Notes: generated from the letters alone by a model not told the origin. 64,000 nucleotides of DNA from Lachnospiraceae bacterium (GCA_028694115.1 JAQUUB010000004.1:62001-126000); one strand, 5' to 3'. Positions 1 through 8,955 are shown, counted from the first letter of the stretch. Numbers and translations are program-made.

Positions 1-291
1 GAATTCCTAATTGAAAAGGAAACTATTACAGGTAGTGAATTTATGAAAATATACTGTAAGGAAAAGGGGATTCCTGTACCAGTTAAAAAGGATAAAGAGA
101 AGGAAGAAACTCAAGATACATTAAAAGAAAGCGAATCAGAAGAAAGTAAATTGATTGAAACAGAAACAAAAGAAAGTGCACCTGAAGTAAGTGAAGTGGC
201 TGAAACAGAACCAAAAGAAAGCGTATCGGAAGAAAGCGATTCAGTTCAAACAGAACCAGTAAAAATTGAACCATCTGAATCAGAAGAATAA
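1..291 (+). CDS. ftsH: ATP-dependent zinc metalloprotease FtsH, C-terminal end (partial)
   Basis: The reading frame is open from the first base and ends at TAA 289-291, so the gene starts outside the window. The first residues (EFLIEKETITGSEFMKIY, then GIPVP) match the usual last conserved stretch of FtsH, the membrane-anchored AAA protease that degrades misfolded and regulatory proteins. After GIPVP comes a tail of about 70 residues rich in Glu, Ser, Lys and Thr, with loosely repeated ETEPKES-like units. The tail is probably disordered. The ATPase and protease domains are not visible here, so the call rests on a short segment. A strong terminator follows directly. Confidence 0.7.
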   Translation, partial: EFLIEKETITGSEFMKIYCKEKGIPVPVKKDKEKEETQDTLKESESEESKLIETETKESAPEVSEVAETEPKESVSEESDSVQTEPVKIEPSESEE

Positions 292-295
292 TAGG

Positions 296-325
296 AGAGA
301 CTGCAAAAAATGCAGTCTCTTTTTC
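296..325 (+). terminator. Intrinsic terminator after ftsH
   Basis: A perfect 10-bp stem AGAGACTGCA / TGCAGTCTCT with an AAAA loop is followed by a run of T. It begins five bases after the ftsH stop and directly precedes the promoter of the next unit. Confidence 0.9.
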
Positions 326-354
326 TTGACAGATATCGAAATTAGATGTATGAT
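326..354 (+). promoter_or_regulatory. Sigma-A type promoter for the DUF4867/isomerase unit
   Basis: TTGACA at 326-331 and TATGAT at 349-354 are separated by 17 bases, close to the ideal housekeeping promoter. Transcription should start near 361, about 55 bases before the first start codon. Confidence 0.85.
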
Positions 355-366
355 AGACACATAGAT

Positions 367-378
367 GTGCACGGGCAC
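367..378 (+). promoter_or_regulatory. Possible operator downstream of the promoter
   Basis: GTGC-ACGG-GCAC is a short inverted repeat just after the predicted transcription start. It is where a LacI-type repressor such as the one encoded at 2610-3629 could block transcription. This is inference from position and symmetry only; the half-sites are just 4 bp. Confidence 0.3.
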
Positions 379-416
379 GGAATCGGCAAAAATTATTAAA
401 GGAGGTATTGTTTTTT

Positions 417-1031
417 ATGGTTATATATAAAGTGACAGACCCTGAATTCAGAAAGTACGGCAGGGTACTCAAGGGCCTTGATGTAGTGGAATTAGTGGAA
501 AAGATGCAGGAAACACCACTACCAGAAGACGTGATTTATGAGCCAAGTGTAGAAAGTTTAGAAAAGCTTTCTATTTATAAGACCTTTCAGGATGTTGTAT
601 ATGGGGAACTTCCTATTCAAATTGGATTCTGTAATGGTCATAACAATAAATTAAATGCTGTAGAATATCATCGTTCATCAGAAATCAATGTTGGTGCTAC
701 AGATATGATACTCCTTTTGGGCTGCCAACAGGATATAAAGGAAGATTTTACGTATGAAACTTCACAGATTGAAGCATTCTTAGTTCCAAAGGGATGTGCC
801 GTTGAAATCTATGCAACAACACTTCACTATGCACCATGCGGAATTGATGGAGCTGGATTTAGGGGTGTTGTAGTATTACCAAAAGATACGAATCTTCCAC
901 TTGATACAAAACACAGCAACGGAGAGGACCAGTTGATTACTGCAAAAAACAAATGGTTAATCGCTCACAAGGATGGTGGCTGTGGAGAAGGTGCTTTCGT
1001 AGGATTAGTAGGAGAAAATATTACATTATAA
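417..1031 (+). CDS. DUF4867 family protein
   Basis: A 204-residue protein of the uncharacterised DUF4867 family, recognised from its N-terminus (VIYKVTDPEFRKYGRVL) and its length. The family is often found next to sugar isomerases, as here, 37 bases upstream of one. No signal peptide or membrane segment is visible, so it is probably cytoplasmic. The ATG at 417 is preferred because GGAGG lies at 401-405; an in-frame TTG at 408 is only two bases from that site. The molecular function is unknown. A role in sugar handling, perhaps a mutarotase- or lyxose-isomerase-like cupin, is a guess from context. Confidence 0.75.
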   Translation: MVIYKVTDPEFRKYGRVLKGLDVVELVEKMQETPLPEDVIYEPSVESLEKLSIYKTFQDVVYGELPIQIGFCNGHNNKLNAVEYHRSSEINVGATDMILLLGCQQDIKEDFTYETSQIEAFLVPKGCAVEIYATTLHYAPCGIDGAGFRGVVVLPKDTNLPLDTKHSNGEDQLITAKNKWLIAHKDGGCGEGAFVGLVGENITL

Positions 1032-1068
1032 CAACATTTTACAAATCAAATCTAAGGAGGATTTAAAC

Positions 1069-2553
1069 ATGAACAATTTACCAAAAGCAAAGATAGGAAT
1101 CGTTGCTGTCAGCCGTGACTGCTTCCCAGAGGAACTTTCCGTTAACAGAAGAAAAGCATTAGTAGATGCTTACAAAGCAAAATATGATGCAGCTGATATT
1201 TACGAGTGTCCTATTTGTATCGTTGAAAGTGAAATTCATATGGTACAGGCTCTAGAGGATGTAAAAAAAGCAGAATGTAACGCAATCGTTGTATATTTAG
1301 GAAACTTTGGACCTGAAATTTCTGAAACATTGCTTGCTAAGCATTTCGACGGACCAGCTATGTTTATTGCAGCAGCAGAAGAAACACAGGGTAATTTAAT
1401 TCAAGGACGTGGAGATGCTTATTGTGGTATGTTAAATGCAAGCTACAACTTGAAGCTTAGAAATATTAAAGCATATATTCCTGAATATCCAGTAGGAACA
1501 GCAGAGGAATGTGCAGATATGATTCATGAATTTGCACCTATTGTTCGTGGTATTGTAGGATTGAAAGATTTAAAAATTATTAGCTTTGGACCTCGTCCAT
1601 TGAATTTCTTAGCTTGTAATGCTCCTATCAAACAGCTTTATAATCTTGATGTTGAAATTGAAGAGAATTCTGAGCTTGACTTATTCGAAGCATTTAATAA
1701 ACATGCAGGAGATCCACGTATTGCGGATGTTGTAAAAGACATGGAAGCAGAATTAGGAAAGGGTAATATGAAACCTGAAATCCTTCCAAAACTTGCACAA
1801 TACGAAATCACTTTACTTGATTGGGTAAAAGAGCATAAAGGTTATAGAAAATATGTTGCAATTGCAGGAAAATGCTGGCCAGCTTTCCAAACACAGTTTG
1901 GATTTGTACCTTGTTATGTAAACAGCAGATTAACGGGAATGGGCATTCCAGTATCCTGTGAAGTTGATATTTATGGATGTCTGTCAGAATATATTGGTAC
2001 TTGCGTTAGTGATGATACGGTTACTTTACTTGACATTAACAATACTGTTCCAGCTGATATGTATAAAGAGTCTATCGAAGGAAATTATCCATATACTCAT
2101 AACGATACATTTATGGGATTCCATTGTGGAAATACAAACGCTAAGAAACTTGCAGCATGTTCTATGAAGTATCAGATGATTATGGCAAGAGCTCTTCCAG
2201 AAGAAGTAACACAAGGAACTTTAGAGGGAGATATTGTACCAGGAGATATCACATTCTTCAGAATTCAGAGCACAGCAGATGCTAAAATCCGTGCATATAT
2301 TGCAAACGGTGAGGTTCTTCCTGTAGCTACAAAATCATTTGGATCAATTGGCGTATTTGCTATCAAAGAAATGGGAAGATTTTATCGTCATGTATTGATT
2401 GAGAAAAATTATCCACATCATGGCGCTGTTGCTTTTGGACATCATGGAAAGGCACTTTATGAAATCTTTAAATACATTGGTGTACCAGTAGAGGAAATAG
2501 GTTATAATCAGCCTAAAGAAGCAAGGTATCCATCAGAAAATCCATTTGCATAA
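1069..2553 (+). CDS. L-fucose/L-arabinose isomerase family protein
   Basis: A 494-residue protein resembling the L-fucose isomerase-related family (COG2407). These enzymes convert an aldose to the ketose with a metal ion in the cytoplasm. The N-terminal half has a Rossmann-like pattern (AKIGIVAVSRDCFPEE; NAIVVYLGNFGPE), and the C-terminal half has the His/Gly-rich segment HHGAVAFGHHGKALYE. The length suits a full enzyme. AAGGAGG at 1054-1060 supports the start. It is probably cotranscribed with the DUF4867 gene and ends at a strong terminator. The substrate is not determined by sequence; L-fucose, L-arabinose or a related sugar are all possible. No sugar kinase or aldolase for the product lies beside it. 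Confidence 0.75.
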   Translation: MNNLPKAKIGIVAVSRDCFPEELSVNRRKALVDAYKAKYDAADIYECPICIVESEIHMVQALEDVKKAECNAIVVYLGNFGPEISETLLAKHFDGPAMFIAAAEETQGNLIQGRGDAYCGMLNASYNLKLRNIKAYIPEYPVGTAEECADMIHEFAPIVRGIVGLKDLKIISFGPRPLNFLACNAPIKQLYNLDVEIEENSELDLFEAFNKHAGDPRIADVVKDMEAELGKGNMKPEILPKLAQYEITLLDWVKEHKGYRKYVAIAGKCWPAFQTQFGFVPCYVNSRLTGMGIPVSCEVDIYGCLSEYIGTCVSDDTVTLLDINNTVPADMYKESIEGNYPYTHNDTFMGFHCGNTNAKKLAACSMKYQMIMARALPEEVTQGTLEGDIVPGDITFFRIQSTADAKIRAYIANGEVLPVATKSFGSIGVFAIKEMGRFYRHVLIEKNYPHHGAVAFGHHGKALYEIFKYIGVPVEEIGYNQPKEARYPSENPFA

Positions 2554-2563
2554 TGATCAAGAG

Positions 2564-2592
2564 ATGGCGGTATCGAGGTACCGCCATTTTTT
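2564..2592 (+). terminator. Intrinsic terminator after the isomerase gene
   Basis: A 9-bp stem ATGGCGGTA / TACCGCCAT with a 6-base loop is followed by six T. The ribosome site of the LacI gene starts only a few bases after the T run, so any expression of that gene from the upstream promoter needs read-through. Confidence 0.9.
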
Positions 2593-2609
2593 ATAAAGGA
2601 GTATAAATT

Positions 2610-3629
2610 GTGGCAGTTACGATCAAAGAAATTGCTGAAAAGAGTGGTGTATCAAGAGGTACAGTAGACAGAGTTTTAAATCATCGTGGGAATGTCAGTG
2701 AAGAAACTGAAAAAATAATTACGAAGGTGGCAGAAGAACTCGGATATCGGCCTAATATTGCGGGAAAGGCATTAGCGGCCAGAAAGAAAAAATTTAATAT
2801 TGGAGTCATTTTATGTTCAGATGGAAATGAGTTTTTCGATGAAGTTCTACATGGAATTCATAGAGCAGAGGCAGAAGCGACAGACTATGGGGTTTCTGTA
2901 CTTCTTAGAACAACGAAGGGATATGATGTCGAAAAGCAATTACGTCTGATTGAAGAATTAAAGCCGTGTATCCATTTCCTAATACTAAATGCAATCCATG
3001 ATAATCGCATTATAAAGAAAATAAGTGAACTTGTAGATGGTGGGATACAGGTAATTACAGTAAATACGGATGTGGAATTTGGTAAGCGCCTTTGTCATGT
3101 CGGGGCAGATTATCATAAGAGCGGAGAAACAGCTGGCGGAATGATGGGACTTTTAACAAATGGGAATGCAAAAGTTCTAATTACCACAGGATACAAGAGA
3201 GTTCTTGCGCATAATCAAAGAATCGAAGGATTTACAAAGATAATTAAGGAACGATATCCTAAGATTGAAGTAGTAGACATTATTGAAACAGAGGATGATA
3301 AGGAAACAGCATATAACAATACAAAAAACAGTTTGAAAAAACATCCTGATATTACTGCAATTTATATCGTTGCAGCTGGAGCGGTGGGAGTGTGTCTTGC
3401 GATAGAGGAATGTCAAAGAGAAGATATCTTAGTGATTGCATGCGACTGCACAAAATCCATGGAGAAATTAATTGAAAAGGGAATTGTGAAGGCTACCATT
3501 TGTCAACAACCCTTTACACAGGGCTATAAATCTTTACAAACTGCAGTTCAGTATCTAGTTAATGGAACGAATCCTTATAAAGATGTTTATGCTATGAAAA
3601 ATGAGATAAAAATTTACGAAAATATGTAA
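2610..3629 (+). CDS. LacI family transcriptional regulator
   Basis: A 339-residue repressor-type regulator. Residues 3-50 form the LacI helix-turn-helix (IKEIAEKSGVSRGTVDRVLN). The recognition helix reads GTVDRV rather than the common TTVSRV. Residues from about 60 to the end form a periplasmic-binding-protein-like sugar sensor domain. The GTG start at 2610 is supported by AAAGGAG eight bases upstream. It follows the isomerase directly and probably controls the DUF4867/isomerase operon in response to a sugar or sugar phosphate. The ligand cannot be told from sequence. A second target at the ABC transporter promoter, which carries a CG-centred palindrome at 9037-9046, is possible. Confidence 0.88.
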   Translation: MAVTIKEIAEKSGVSRGTVDRVLNHRGNVSEETEKIITKVAEELGYRPNIAGKALAARKKKFNIGVILCSDGNEFFDEVLHGIHRAEAEATDYGVSVLLRTTKGYDVEKQLRLIEELKPCIHFLILNAIHDNRIIKKISELVDGGIQVITVNTDVEFGKRLCHVGADYHKSGETAGGMMGLLTNGNAKVLITTGYKRVLAHNQRIEGFTKIIKERYPKIEVVDIIETEDDKETAYNNTKNSLKKHPDITAIYIVAAGAVGVCLAIEECQREDILVIACDCTKSMEKLIEKGIVKATICQQPFTQGYKSLQTAVQYLVNGTNPYKDVYAMKNEIKIYENM

Positions 3630-3636
3630 GAATACC

Positions 3637-3678
3637 AAAAAAGTCTAGTTATATCAAGTGAGATATGACTGGCTTTTT
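3637..3678 (+). terminator. Intrinsic terminator after the LacI gene
   Basis: An imperfect stem of about 17 bp (AAAAAGTCTAGTTATATC pairing with GATATGACTGGCTTTTT) has two G-U pairs and one bulged base. It ends in a T run and separates the regulator from the sensor module. Confidence 0.7.
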
Positions 3679-3730
3679 AAGTTTAATTGATTTAAAATAG
3701 AGTTGCTTAATGTTTGTAGGAGTTAAATCA

Positions 3731-4768
3731 ATGGGGATAAAAGAGAAAAATAGAAAAATACTTAACATAATGATCTGCTGTTGCATTCTGGTAATGATTA
3801 TAATTACCGTAGCAAGTTTAGTCTATTTTAAACAACAGGTTCATAATGTTGCAATATTAAAATCGGAGTCTGATGTATATGAAAATCATTATGCATTTAT
3901 TACTTCCGATAGTGATAACCTGTTTTTTCAGGCAGTATACGATGCTGCAAAAGAGCAGGGGAAAACAACGGGCGATTATATAGAGTTCATGGGTAAAAAT
4001 TTAACAGCTGATTATTCAAAGCAAGAACTTATTAAAATTGCAATTTATTCAAAAGTCGATGGAATTATTGTAGAAGCTGATGAGAGTCAGGAAACAGTAG
4101 AATTAATAAATCAGGCAGTGGAACAAGGAATTCCAGTAATTACGGTAGGCAGTGACTGTACCGGAAGTACAAGACAGAGTTATGTGGGAATTGGAAACTA
4201 CAATATGGGTCAGGAGTATGGGAAACAAATTTTAAAATTAGTAAAGGATGAGGTTCAAACAGTATTAGTTTTGATGAGCCCCAATGCAGATGACAGCAGT
4301 CAAAATATTATCTATTCTGGAATAAAGGAAACAATTGCACAAAGTAAAGAAAAAAATAAGTTTATTATGGAAACGGTTGCTATTAGTGATGAATCTAATT
4401 TCGGAGCAGAGGAATCTGTAAGAAATATTATTATGAGAGAACGAGAGACTCCTGATATTATGATTTGTCTTAATGAATTAAATACGAATTGTGCTTACCA
4501 GGCGATTGTCGATTACAATAAAGTAGGAGCTGTCAATATTTTCGGATATTATGAAAACAAATCTATTTTAGATGCTATTAGGAAAAGAATCATAACAAGT
4601 ACTATTTCAATTGATACAAAGCAAATGGGTGAATACTGTGTAGAGGCTTTAGATGAATATAGAAATTCTGGATATGTAAATGAGTATTTACCGGTTGATA
4701 TTATTTTAATTACTTCAGAAAATGTAGGAGAATTTATATCTGATGAAGATGCAGAAATTATGGAATAG
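3731..4768 (+). CDS. Membrane-anchored sugar-binding protein (sensor partner)
   Basis: A 345-residue protein with a basic N-terminus, one hydrophobic segment at about residues 10-33, and a periplasmic-binding-protein domain of the ribose/galactose type (HYAFITSDSDNLFFQAVYDA; VDGIIVEADES; GIPVITVGSDCTG). There is no lipobox Cys, so it is probably held in the membrane by an uncleaved helix with the binding domain outside. The ATG at 3731 has GTAGGAG eight bases upstream; an ATG at 3710 lacks a site. The gene overlaps the following histidine kinase gene. By analogy with the known XylFII-LytS sensor of Clostridium, it probably presents ligand state to the kinase. The ligand is unknown. Confidence 0.8.
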   Translation: MGIKEKNRKILNIMICCCILVMIIITVASLVYFKQQVHNVAILKSESDVYENHYAFITSDSDNLFFQAVYDAAKEQGKTTGDYIEFMGKNLTADYSKQELIKIAIYSKVDGIIVEADESQETVELINQAVEQGIPVITVGSDCTGSTRQSYVGIGNYNMGQEYGKQILKLVKDEVQTVLVLMSPNADDSSQNIIYSGIKETIAQSKEKNKFIMETVAISDESNFGAEESVRNIIMRERETPDIMICLNELNTNCAYQAIVDYNKVGAVNIFGYYENKSILDAIRKRIITSTISIDTKQMGEYCVEALDEYRNSGYVNEYLPVDIILITSENVGEFISDEDAEIME

Positions 4769-6230
4769 GGAAAAACAATCAATTTCTATTCAAATGAAAC
4801 TGATAATGCTCTTTATAATGACTTCAATTATTTTTTTTGGAGTTAATCTGTTTATGTATATCAATATTAACAGTGAAATTGGAAAGATTGATCAGGTATA
4901 TATGAGTAATGTCATGTTAAATGAGCTGACAGATTCTTTAAGTGATGTACAAGGACATATGGTGGAATATCTAAATACTAAGAGCTCAGATGCAATTGAA
5001 GATTACTACAGAAGTGAACAAGAATATAGAAAAAAATTAGAAAATTTAAATAGCGAAGCTACCGATAGTAGTATGGGGCTAATGGAGAAAAATATCCGAA
5101 ATCTGTCGGAAAGCTACATGGAGCTCACGGAAGAAACTGTTCAAGGTAAGCGCGGACGTATGATCGAAAAGTATAAGGTATCTTATGAGAATGCCACTTC
5201 TGTGTTTGAATATATTAATACCTACATTTATAGCCTAAATAATGAACAGTTCAAATATAATTCAGGCAATTATAATGCTCTGCTTTTATCATTTAAATCG
5301 TTAGAAATTGTTACATTTACCGTGTTAATTATCGTGACAATCACAAATGTCATATTATCCATTCTCTTGACAAAAAGCATTACAAGGCCACTAAGCATTT
5401 TGTCAGAGGCAGCAAATGAAATAGGAGCTGGAAATTTTTCGATAGGACTAATTGAAGTAAATTCGCGTGACGAAATCGGTGTTGTATCCATGGCGTTTAA
5501 CAAAATGATTGTGAGTATTCAGGAGTACATCGAAAAACTAAAAGAACGTATGGAAATAGAAAGTGCAATGAAGGAAAAAGAACTAATGATGGAGACTCAT
5601 CTGAAGGATGCCGAGTTAAGATATCTACAGGCACAGATAAATCCACATTTTTTATTCAATACCTTAAATGCGGGCGCTCAGTTAGCTATGCTTGAGGAGG
5701 CAGACCGCACCTATAAATTCATTCAGAATATGGCAGCATTTTTCCGGTATAGTATAAAAAAAGATAAAAATGGAACCACGTTAGCTGATGAAATACGTCT
5801 TGTAGATAATTATATTTACATTTTGAATGTTCGTTTTTCAGGAGATATTCATTTTCAAAAGGAGATTGAAGAAGAATACATAAAAACACAGGTTCCAAGT
5901 ATGATTTTACAACCAATAGTAGAAAATGCAATTAATTACGGAGTCAGAGATATTTCCTGGTCTAGTTTAATTAAATTAAAAGTGTATCAGGAAGGTATAA
6001 ATATCTGTGTAAGCATTAGTGACAATGGAATTGGAATGTCACAGGAAAAAATTGAAGAGGTAATGAAGGGACAAATAAAGGAAGAGATAGTAGGAGACTC
6101 AAACGGCGTGGGTCTGAACAATGTGATAAATCGTTTACGTTTATTTTATGATAAAGAACATGTATTAGAAATATTTAGTGAAGGAAAAAATAAAGGTACT
6201 CAGGTTGTCATTTATTTACCAATGAACTAG
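4743..6230 (+). CDS. Sensor histidine kinase, YesM family
   Basis: A 495-residue membrane kinase. Two transmembrane segments (about residues 17-38 and 185-208) enclose a helical outside region of about 145 residues. A HAMP linker follows (TRPLSILSEAANEIGAGNFS), then the internal kinase domain with QINPHFLFNTLN, in which His302 is the expected phosphoacceptor. A HATPase domain closes the protein (PMILQPIVENAINYG; DNGIGM; GVGLNNVINRL). The start overlaps the upstream binding-protein gene by 26 bases, implying translational coupling. It would phosphorylate the response regulator encoded 14 bases downstream. The outer domain is not a sugar-binding fold, so sensing probably relies on the neighbouring binding protein. 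Confidence 0.9.
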   Translation: MKMQKLWNREKQSISIQMKLIMLFIMTSIIFFGVNLFMYININSEIGKIDQVYMSNVMLNELTDSLSDVQGHMVEYLNTKSSDAIEDYYRSEQEYRKKLENLNSEATDSSMGLMEKNIRNLSESYMELTEETVQGKRGRMIEKYKVSYENATSVFEYINTYIYSLNNEQFKYNSGNYNALLLSFKSLEIVTFTVLIIVTITNVILSILLTKSITRPLSILSEAANEIGAGNFSIGLIEVNSRDEIGVVSMAFNKMIVSIQEYIEKLKERMEIESAMKEKELMMETHLKDAELRYLQAQINPHFLFNTLNAGAQLAMLEEADRTYKFIQNMAAFFRYSIKKDKNGTTLADEIRLVDNYIYILNVRFSGDIHFQKEIEEEYIKTQVPSMILQPIVENAINYGVRDISWSSLIKLKVYQEGINICVSISDNGIGMSQEKIEEVMKGQIKEEIVGDSNGVGLNNVINRLRLFYDKEHVLEIFSEGKNKGTQVVIYLPMN

Positions 6231-6244
6231 GAGAAGGTGGACAT

Positions 6245-7843
6245 ATGTATAAGATTATGCTAGCAGATGACGAGGGAATAGTAATTGACTCATTAAAATA
6301 TATTATTGAAAAAAATTTCGGAACATCGTGTGCTGTTGAATTTGCAAAGACTGGTAGAAGTGTGATTGAGCTTGCTGAAAATTTCAGACCAGATATTGCA
6401 ATTATGGATATACAAATGCCAGGAATCAACGGAATCGATGCTATGAAGGAAATTAAAAAGATTAATTCCTCTACCATTTTTATTGTAGCGAGTGCTTATG
6501 ATAAATTTGATTATGCAAAGGAAGCAATTAATTTAGGGGTTCTTGATTATTTAAACAAACCGATAGAAAAAGATAACTTTGTGTCTGTTTTAAGAAAAGC
6601 AATGGGTATCATAGATAAGGAAAGAGAAAAAAGAAGCAACGATTTAATGATTCGCGAGAAGATGGAGACGGTAGTACCCATTATTGAGAGTGGATTGATC
6701 TATACCGTTCTTTTTAAAGAAAATTATTCAGAAGATACAGAGAATTATAAAACACTTTTGGGAATTGAACAGGAATATGGATATTTGATGGTAATTGAGT
6801 GTGGAGATGGGCAAGAGGGTGATCGCCTTACGAATGCAGTTGGTGCAGGAGTAAAGATACAATCTCACTATTTAGAAATAAGAGAAATTGTAAAAACATA
6901 TTGTCATTGTGTTGTAGGAGCGGTTATGGCAAACAGAATTATTGCATTAGTACCTTGCCAAAGTTCGGAAATGGATTATAATACGCGTATTCACATTATA
7001 GAAAATGTCAGGGAAATTGTACATAAATTAAGAAGTAAGACGGAAATGGAATTTCGTATAGGAATTGGCTCGGTTAAACCGCTGCTTGAATTAGCTGATT
7101 CCTATCGTGAAGCATTGAACTCCATGAAAGTATCGAAGGGTTCTGTTGCGCATGTGAAAGATTTACCTATCGTGTGTGAGTATGAAAAAGATTATCCTAT
7201 AGAAACAGAGAAGGCAATTTTTGAATACACATGCAAGGGAGATGTAAATCGTGTAAGGGAAGAAGCAAATCACTTTTTTAATTGGATGCTTGAAAAATAT
7301 TCTAGTAATTTAATTGGAATCAAGTTAAAAACTTTGGAGTTTATTCTATGGTCAGAGCATTTAGCATATGAAAGTGGCGGTATGACTTACCATTTTGAAT
7401 CGAGAAATGATTATTTACCAACACTTATGGCATTTGAAGATTATGAAGAATTAAGACAATGGTTTGTAAATAAAATTAGTGAAGCGACAAGAAATGTAAT
7501 TGCAAAAAAGTACGAACAGTCTACAGGAGTTATTACAAAGGCTAAACTCTTTATTGATACCAATTTTCAGACAGATCTGTCACTTGATGATGTGTCAAGA
7601 GAAGTTGATATTAGCCCATATTATTTCAGCAAATTATTTAAAGAGGAGACAGGTGTTAATTTTATTGAGTATTTAACAAACTCCCGAATGAACAAAGCAA
7701 GACAATTACTGGCAGAAACAGAATTAAGTATGAAAGAAGTCTGCAGTGAAATTGGTTACCAAGATCCAAATTATTTTAGTCGAATCTTTAAAAAGAATGT
7801 GGGGGTTACTCCTACAGAATTTAAAGAAGGGAGAATGAAATGA
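6245..7843 (+). CDS. Response regulator with AraC-type DNA-binding domain, YesN family
   Basis: A 532-residue protein. An N-terminal receiver domain has the acidic pair Asp8/Asp9, phosphoacceptor Asp55 (IAIMDIQMPG) and Lys105 (LNKP). A long middle region of about 300 residues follows. An AraC/XylS double helix-turn-helix ends the protein from about residue 430 (DLSLDDVSREVDISPYYFSK; SEIGYQDPNYFSRIFKK). It is the cognate partner of the upstream YesM kinase. Its stop codon overlaps the start of the next gene (ATGA). A plausible target is the ABC transporter promoter region at 8941-9072, which has repeated GTAC motifs. It is full length for the family. Confidence 0.92.
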   Translation: MYKIMLADDEGIVIDSLKYIIEKNFGTSCAVEFAKTGRSVIELAENFRPDIAIMDIQMPGINGIDAMKEIKKINSSTIFIVASAYDKFDYAKEAINLGVLDYLNKPIEKDNFVSVLRKAMGIIDKEREKRSNDLMIREKMETVVPIIESGLIYTVLFKENYSEDTENYKTLLGIEQEYGYLMVIECGDGQEGDRLTNAVGAGVKIQSHYLEIREIVKTYCHCVVGAVMANRIIALVPCQSSEMDYNTRIHIIENVREIVHKLRSKTEMEFRIGIGSVKPLLELADSYREALNSMKVSKGSVAHVKDLPIVCEYEKDYPIETEKAIFEYTCKGDVNRVREEANHFFNWMLEKYSSNLIGIKLKTLEFILWSEHLAYESGGMTYHFESRNDYLPTLMAFEDYEELRQWFVNKISEATRNVIAKKYEQSTGVITKAKLFIDTNFQTDLSLDDVSREVDISPYYFSKLFKEETGVNFIEYLTNSRMNKARQLLAETELSMKEVCSEIGYQDPNYFSRIFKKNVGVTPTEFKEGRMK

Positions 7844-8874
7844 AGGCAAAGTATGGGATGATTCTCTTAATACTATTAAGCATTTGCTTGTGTGGGTGTA
7901 GCGAAAAAGTAAAGGAAGAGCAAACCCAGGAAGAGCATGAAGAAATTAGTGCCATTCAAATTGGAATCACATTTGATTCCTTTGTAATTGAAAGATGGCA
8001 GCGAGATCGGGATGTTTTTGTTTCTACAGCAAAAGAGCTAGGAGCAGATGTTATTGTGCAGAATGCGAATGGAGATGTAGAAGAACAAAAATCTCAAATC
8101 CAATATTTTATTAATAAAAAAGTAGATGTAATCGTAATTGTTGCTGTTGATTCAGAAAGCCTTTCGGATGAGGTGGAAAAAGCACATAAAGCGGGAATAA
8201 AAGTAATCGGATATGATCGACTATTGTTAAATGCGCAGGAAGATTTATATATTTCATTTGATAATGAAGCGGTCGGAACGCTTATGGCAGAAACAATCAT
8301 ACAAGGAATGCCAAGTGGTGGTAAAATAATAAAAATAAATGGTCCAACAAAAGATTATAACGTATATTTGGTAAATCAAGGATTTAATAAAGCAATGGAG
8401 GATGCGAATATAGAAGTCATAGGATCTATGAATGCGTCGGAATGGAAAGGGGAAGAGGCCTTTAATTACCTGAATGAAAATACAAGTAAATTGTTTCAGG
8501 CAGGCGCTATTATGTGTGGAAATGATTGTCTTGCAGGCCAAACAATAAGGGCATTGTCAGAGAGACGTTTGGCGGGAAAGGTGATTGTAGTGGGTCAGGA
8601 TGCTGATTTAGATGCATGCCAAAGGATAGTAGAAGGTACGCAGACTATGACGGTTTATAAGCCAATTGAAAAATTAGCTAAGCAGGCAGCAGAATGTGCG
8701 GTTTCTCTAGCACAGGGCAAAGAATTCGAAACCGAGAAGATTAGCGATGGCAAGCATGAAATCCCATATGTTAAAATAGAACCAATTAAAGTAACGAAAG
8801 ATAATATTGATTTTGTAATTATTAATACAGGATTCCATCTAAAGGAAGATGTTTACGCAAATGTTCCATATTAG
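7840..8874 (+). CDS. Sugar-binding lipoprotein, XylF-like
   Basis: A 344-residue exported lipoprotein. The signal peptide ends in the lipobox LCGC, with Cys20 as the lipid-modified residue. The mature part resembles D-xylose-binding XylF (QNANGDVEEQKSQIQYFI; GYDRLLLNAQEDLYISFDN). Its start overlaps the yesN-type stop, so it is translated with the sensor genes rather than with the transporter genes, which lie beyond a terminator. This suggests a sensing role, or supply of a second sugar specificity to the transporter. The xylose-type ligand is inferred from resemblance only. Confidence 0.85.
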   Translation: MKAKYGMILLILLSICLCGCSEKVKEEQTQEEHEEISAIQIGITFDSFVIERWQRDRDVFVSTAKELGADVIVQNANGDVEEQKSQIQYFINKKVDVIVIVAVDSESLSDEVEKAHKAGIKVIGYDRLLLNAQEDLYISFDNEAVGTLMAETIIQGMPSGGKIIKINGPTKDYNVYLVNQGFNKAMEDANIEVIGSMNASEWKGEEAFNYLNENTSKLFQAGAIMCGNDCLAGQTIRALSERRLAGKVIVVGQDADLDACQRIVEGTQTMTVYKPIEKLAKQAAECAVSLAQGKEFETEKISDGKHEIPYVKIEPIKVTKDNIDFVIINTGFHLKEDVYANVPY

Positions 8875-8889
8875 AATAGGATAATTTTG

Positions 8890-8936
8890 TCTTATGCTAG
8901 TGCCGAAGAAAAAAATGTGCTAGCATAAGATTTTTT
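8890..8936 (+). terminator. Intrinsic terminator after the sensor module
   Basis: An 11-bp perfect stem TCTTATGCTAG / CTAGCATAAGA, extended inside by a few weaker pairs, is followed by six T. It separates the sensor operon from the transporter operon. Confidence 0.9.
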
Positions 8937-8955
8937 AATTATTTATAGTAAAAAA

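Noticed and set aside
408..416. TTG start adding three residues to the DUF4867 protein
   Set aside because: It lies only two bases from GGAGG, whereas the ATG at 417 has usable spacing.
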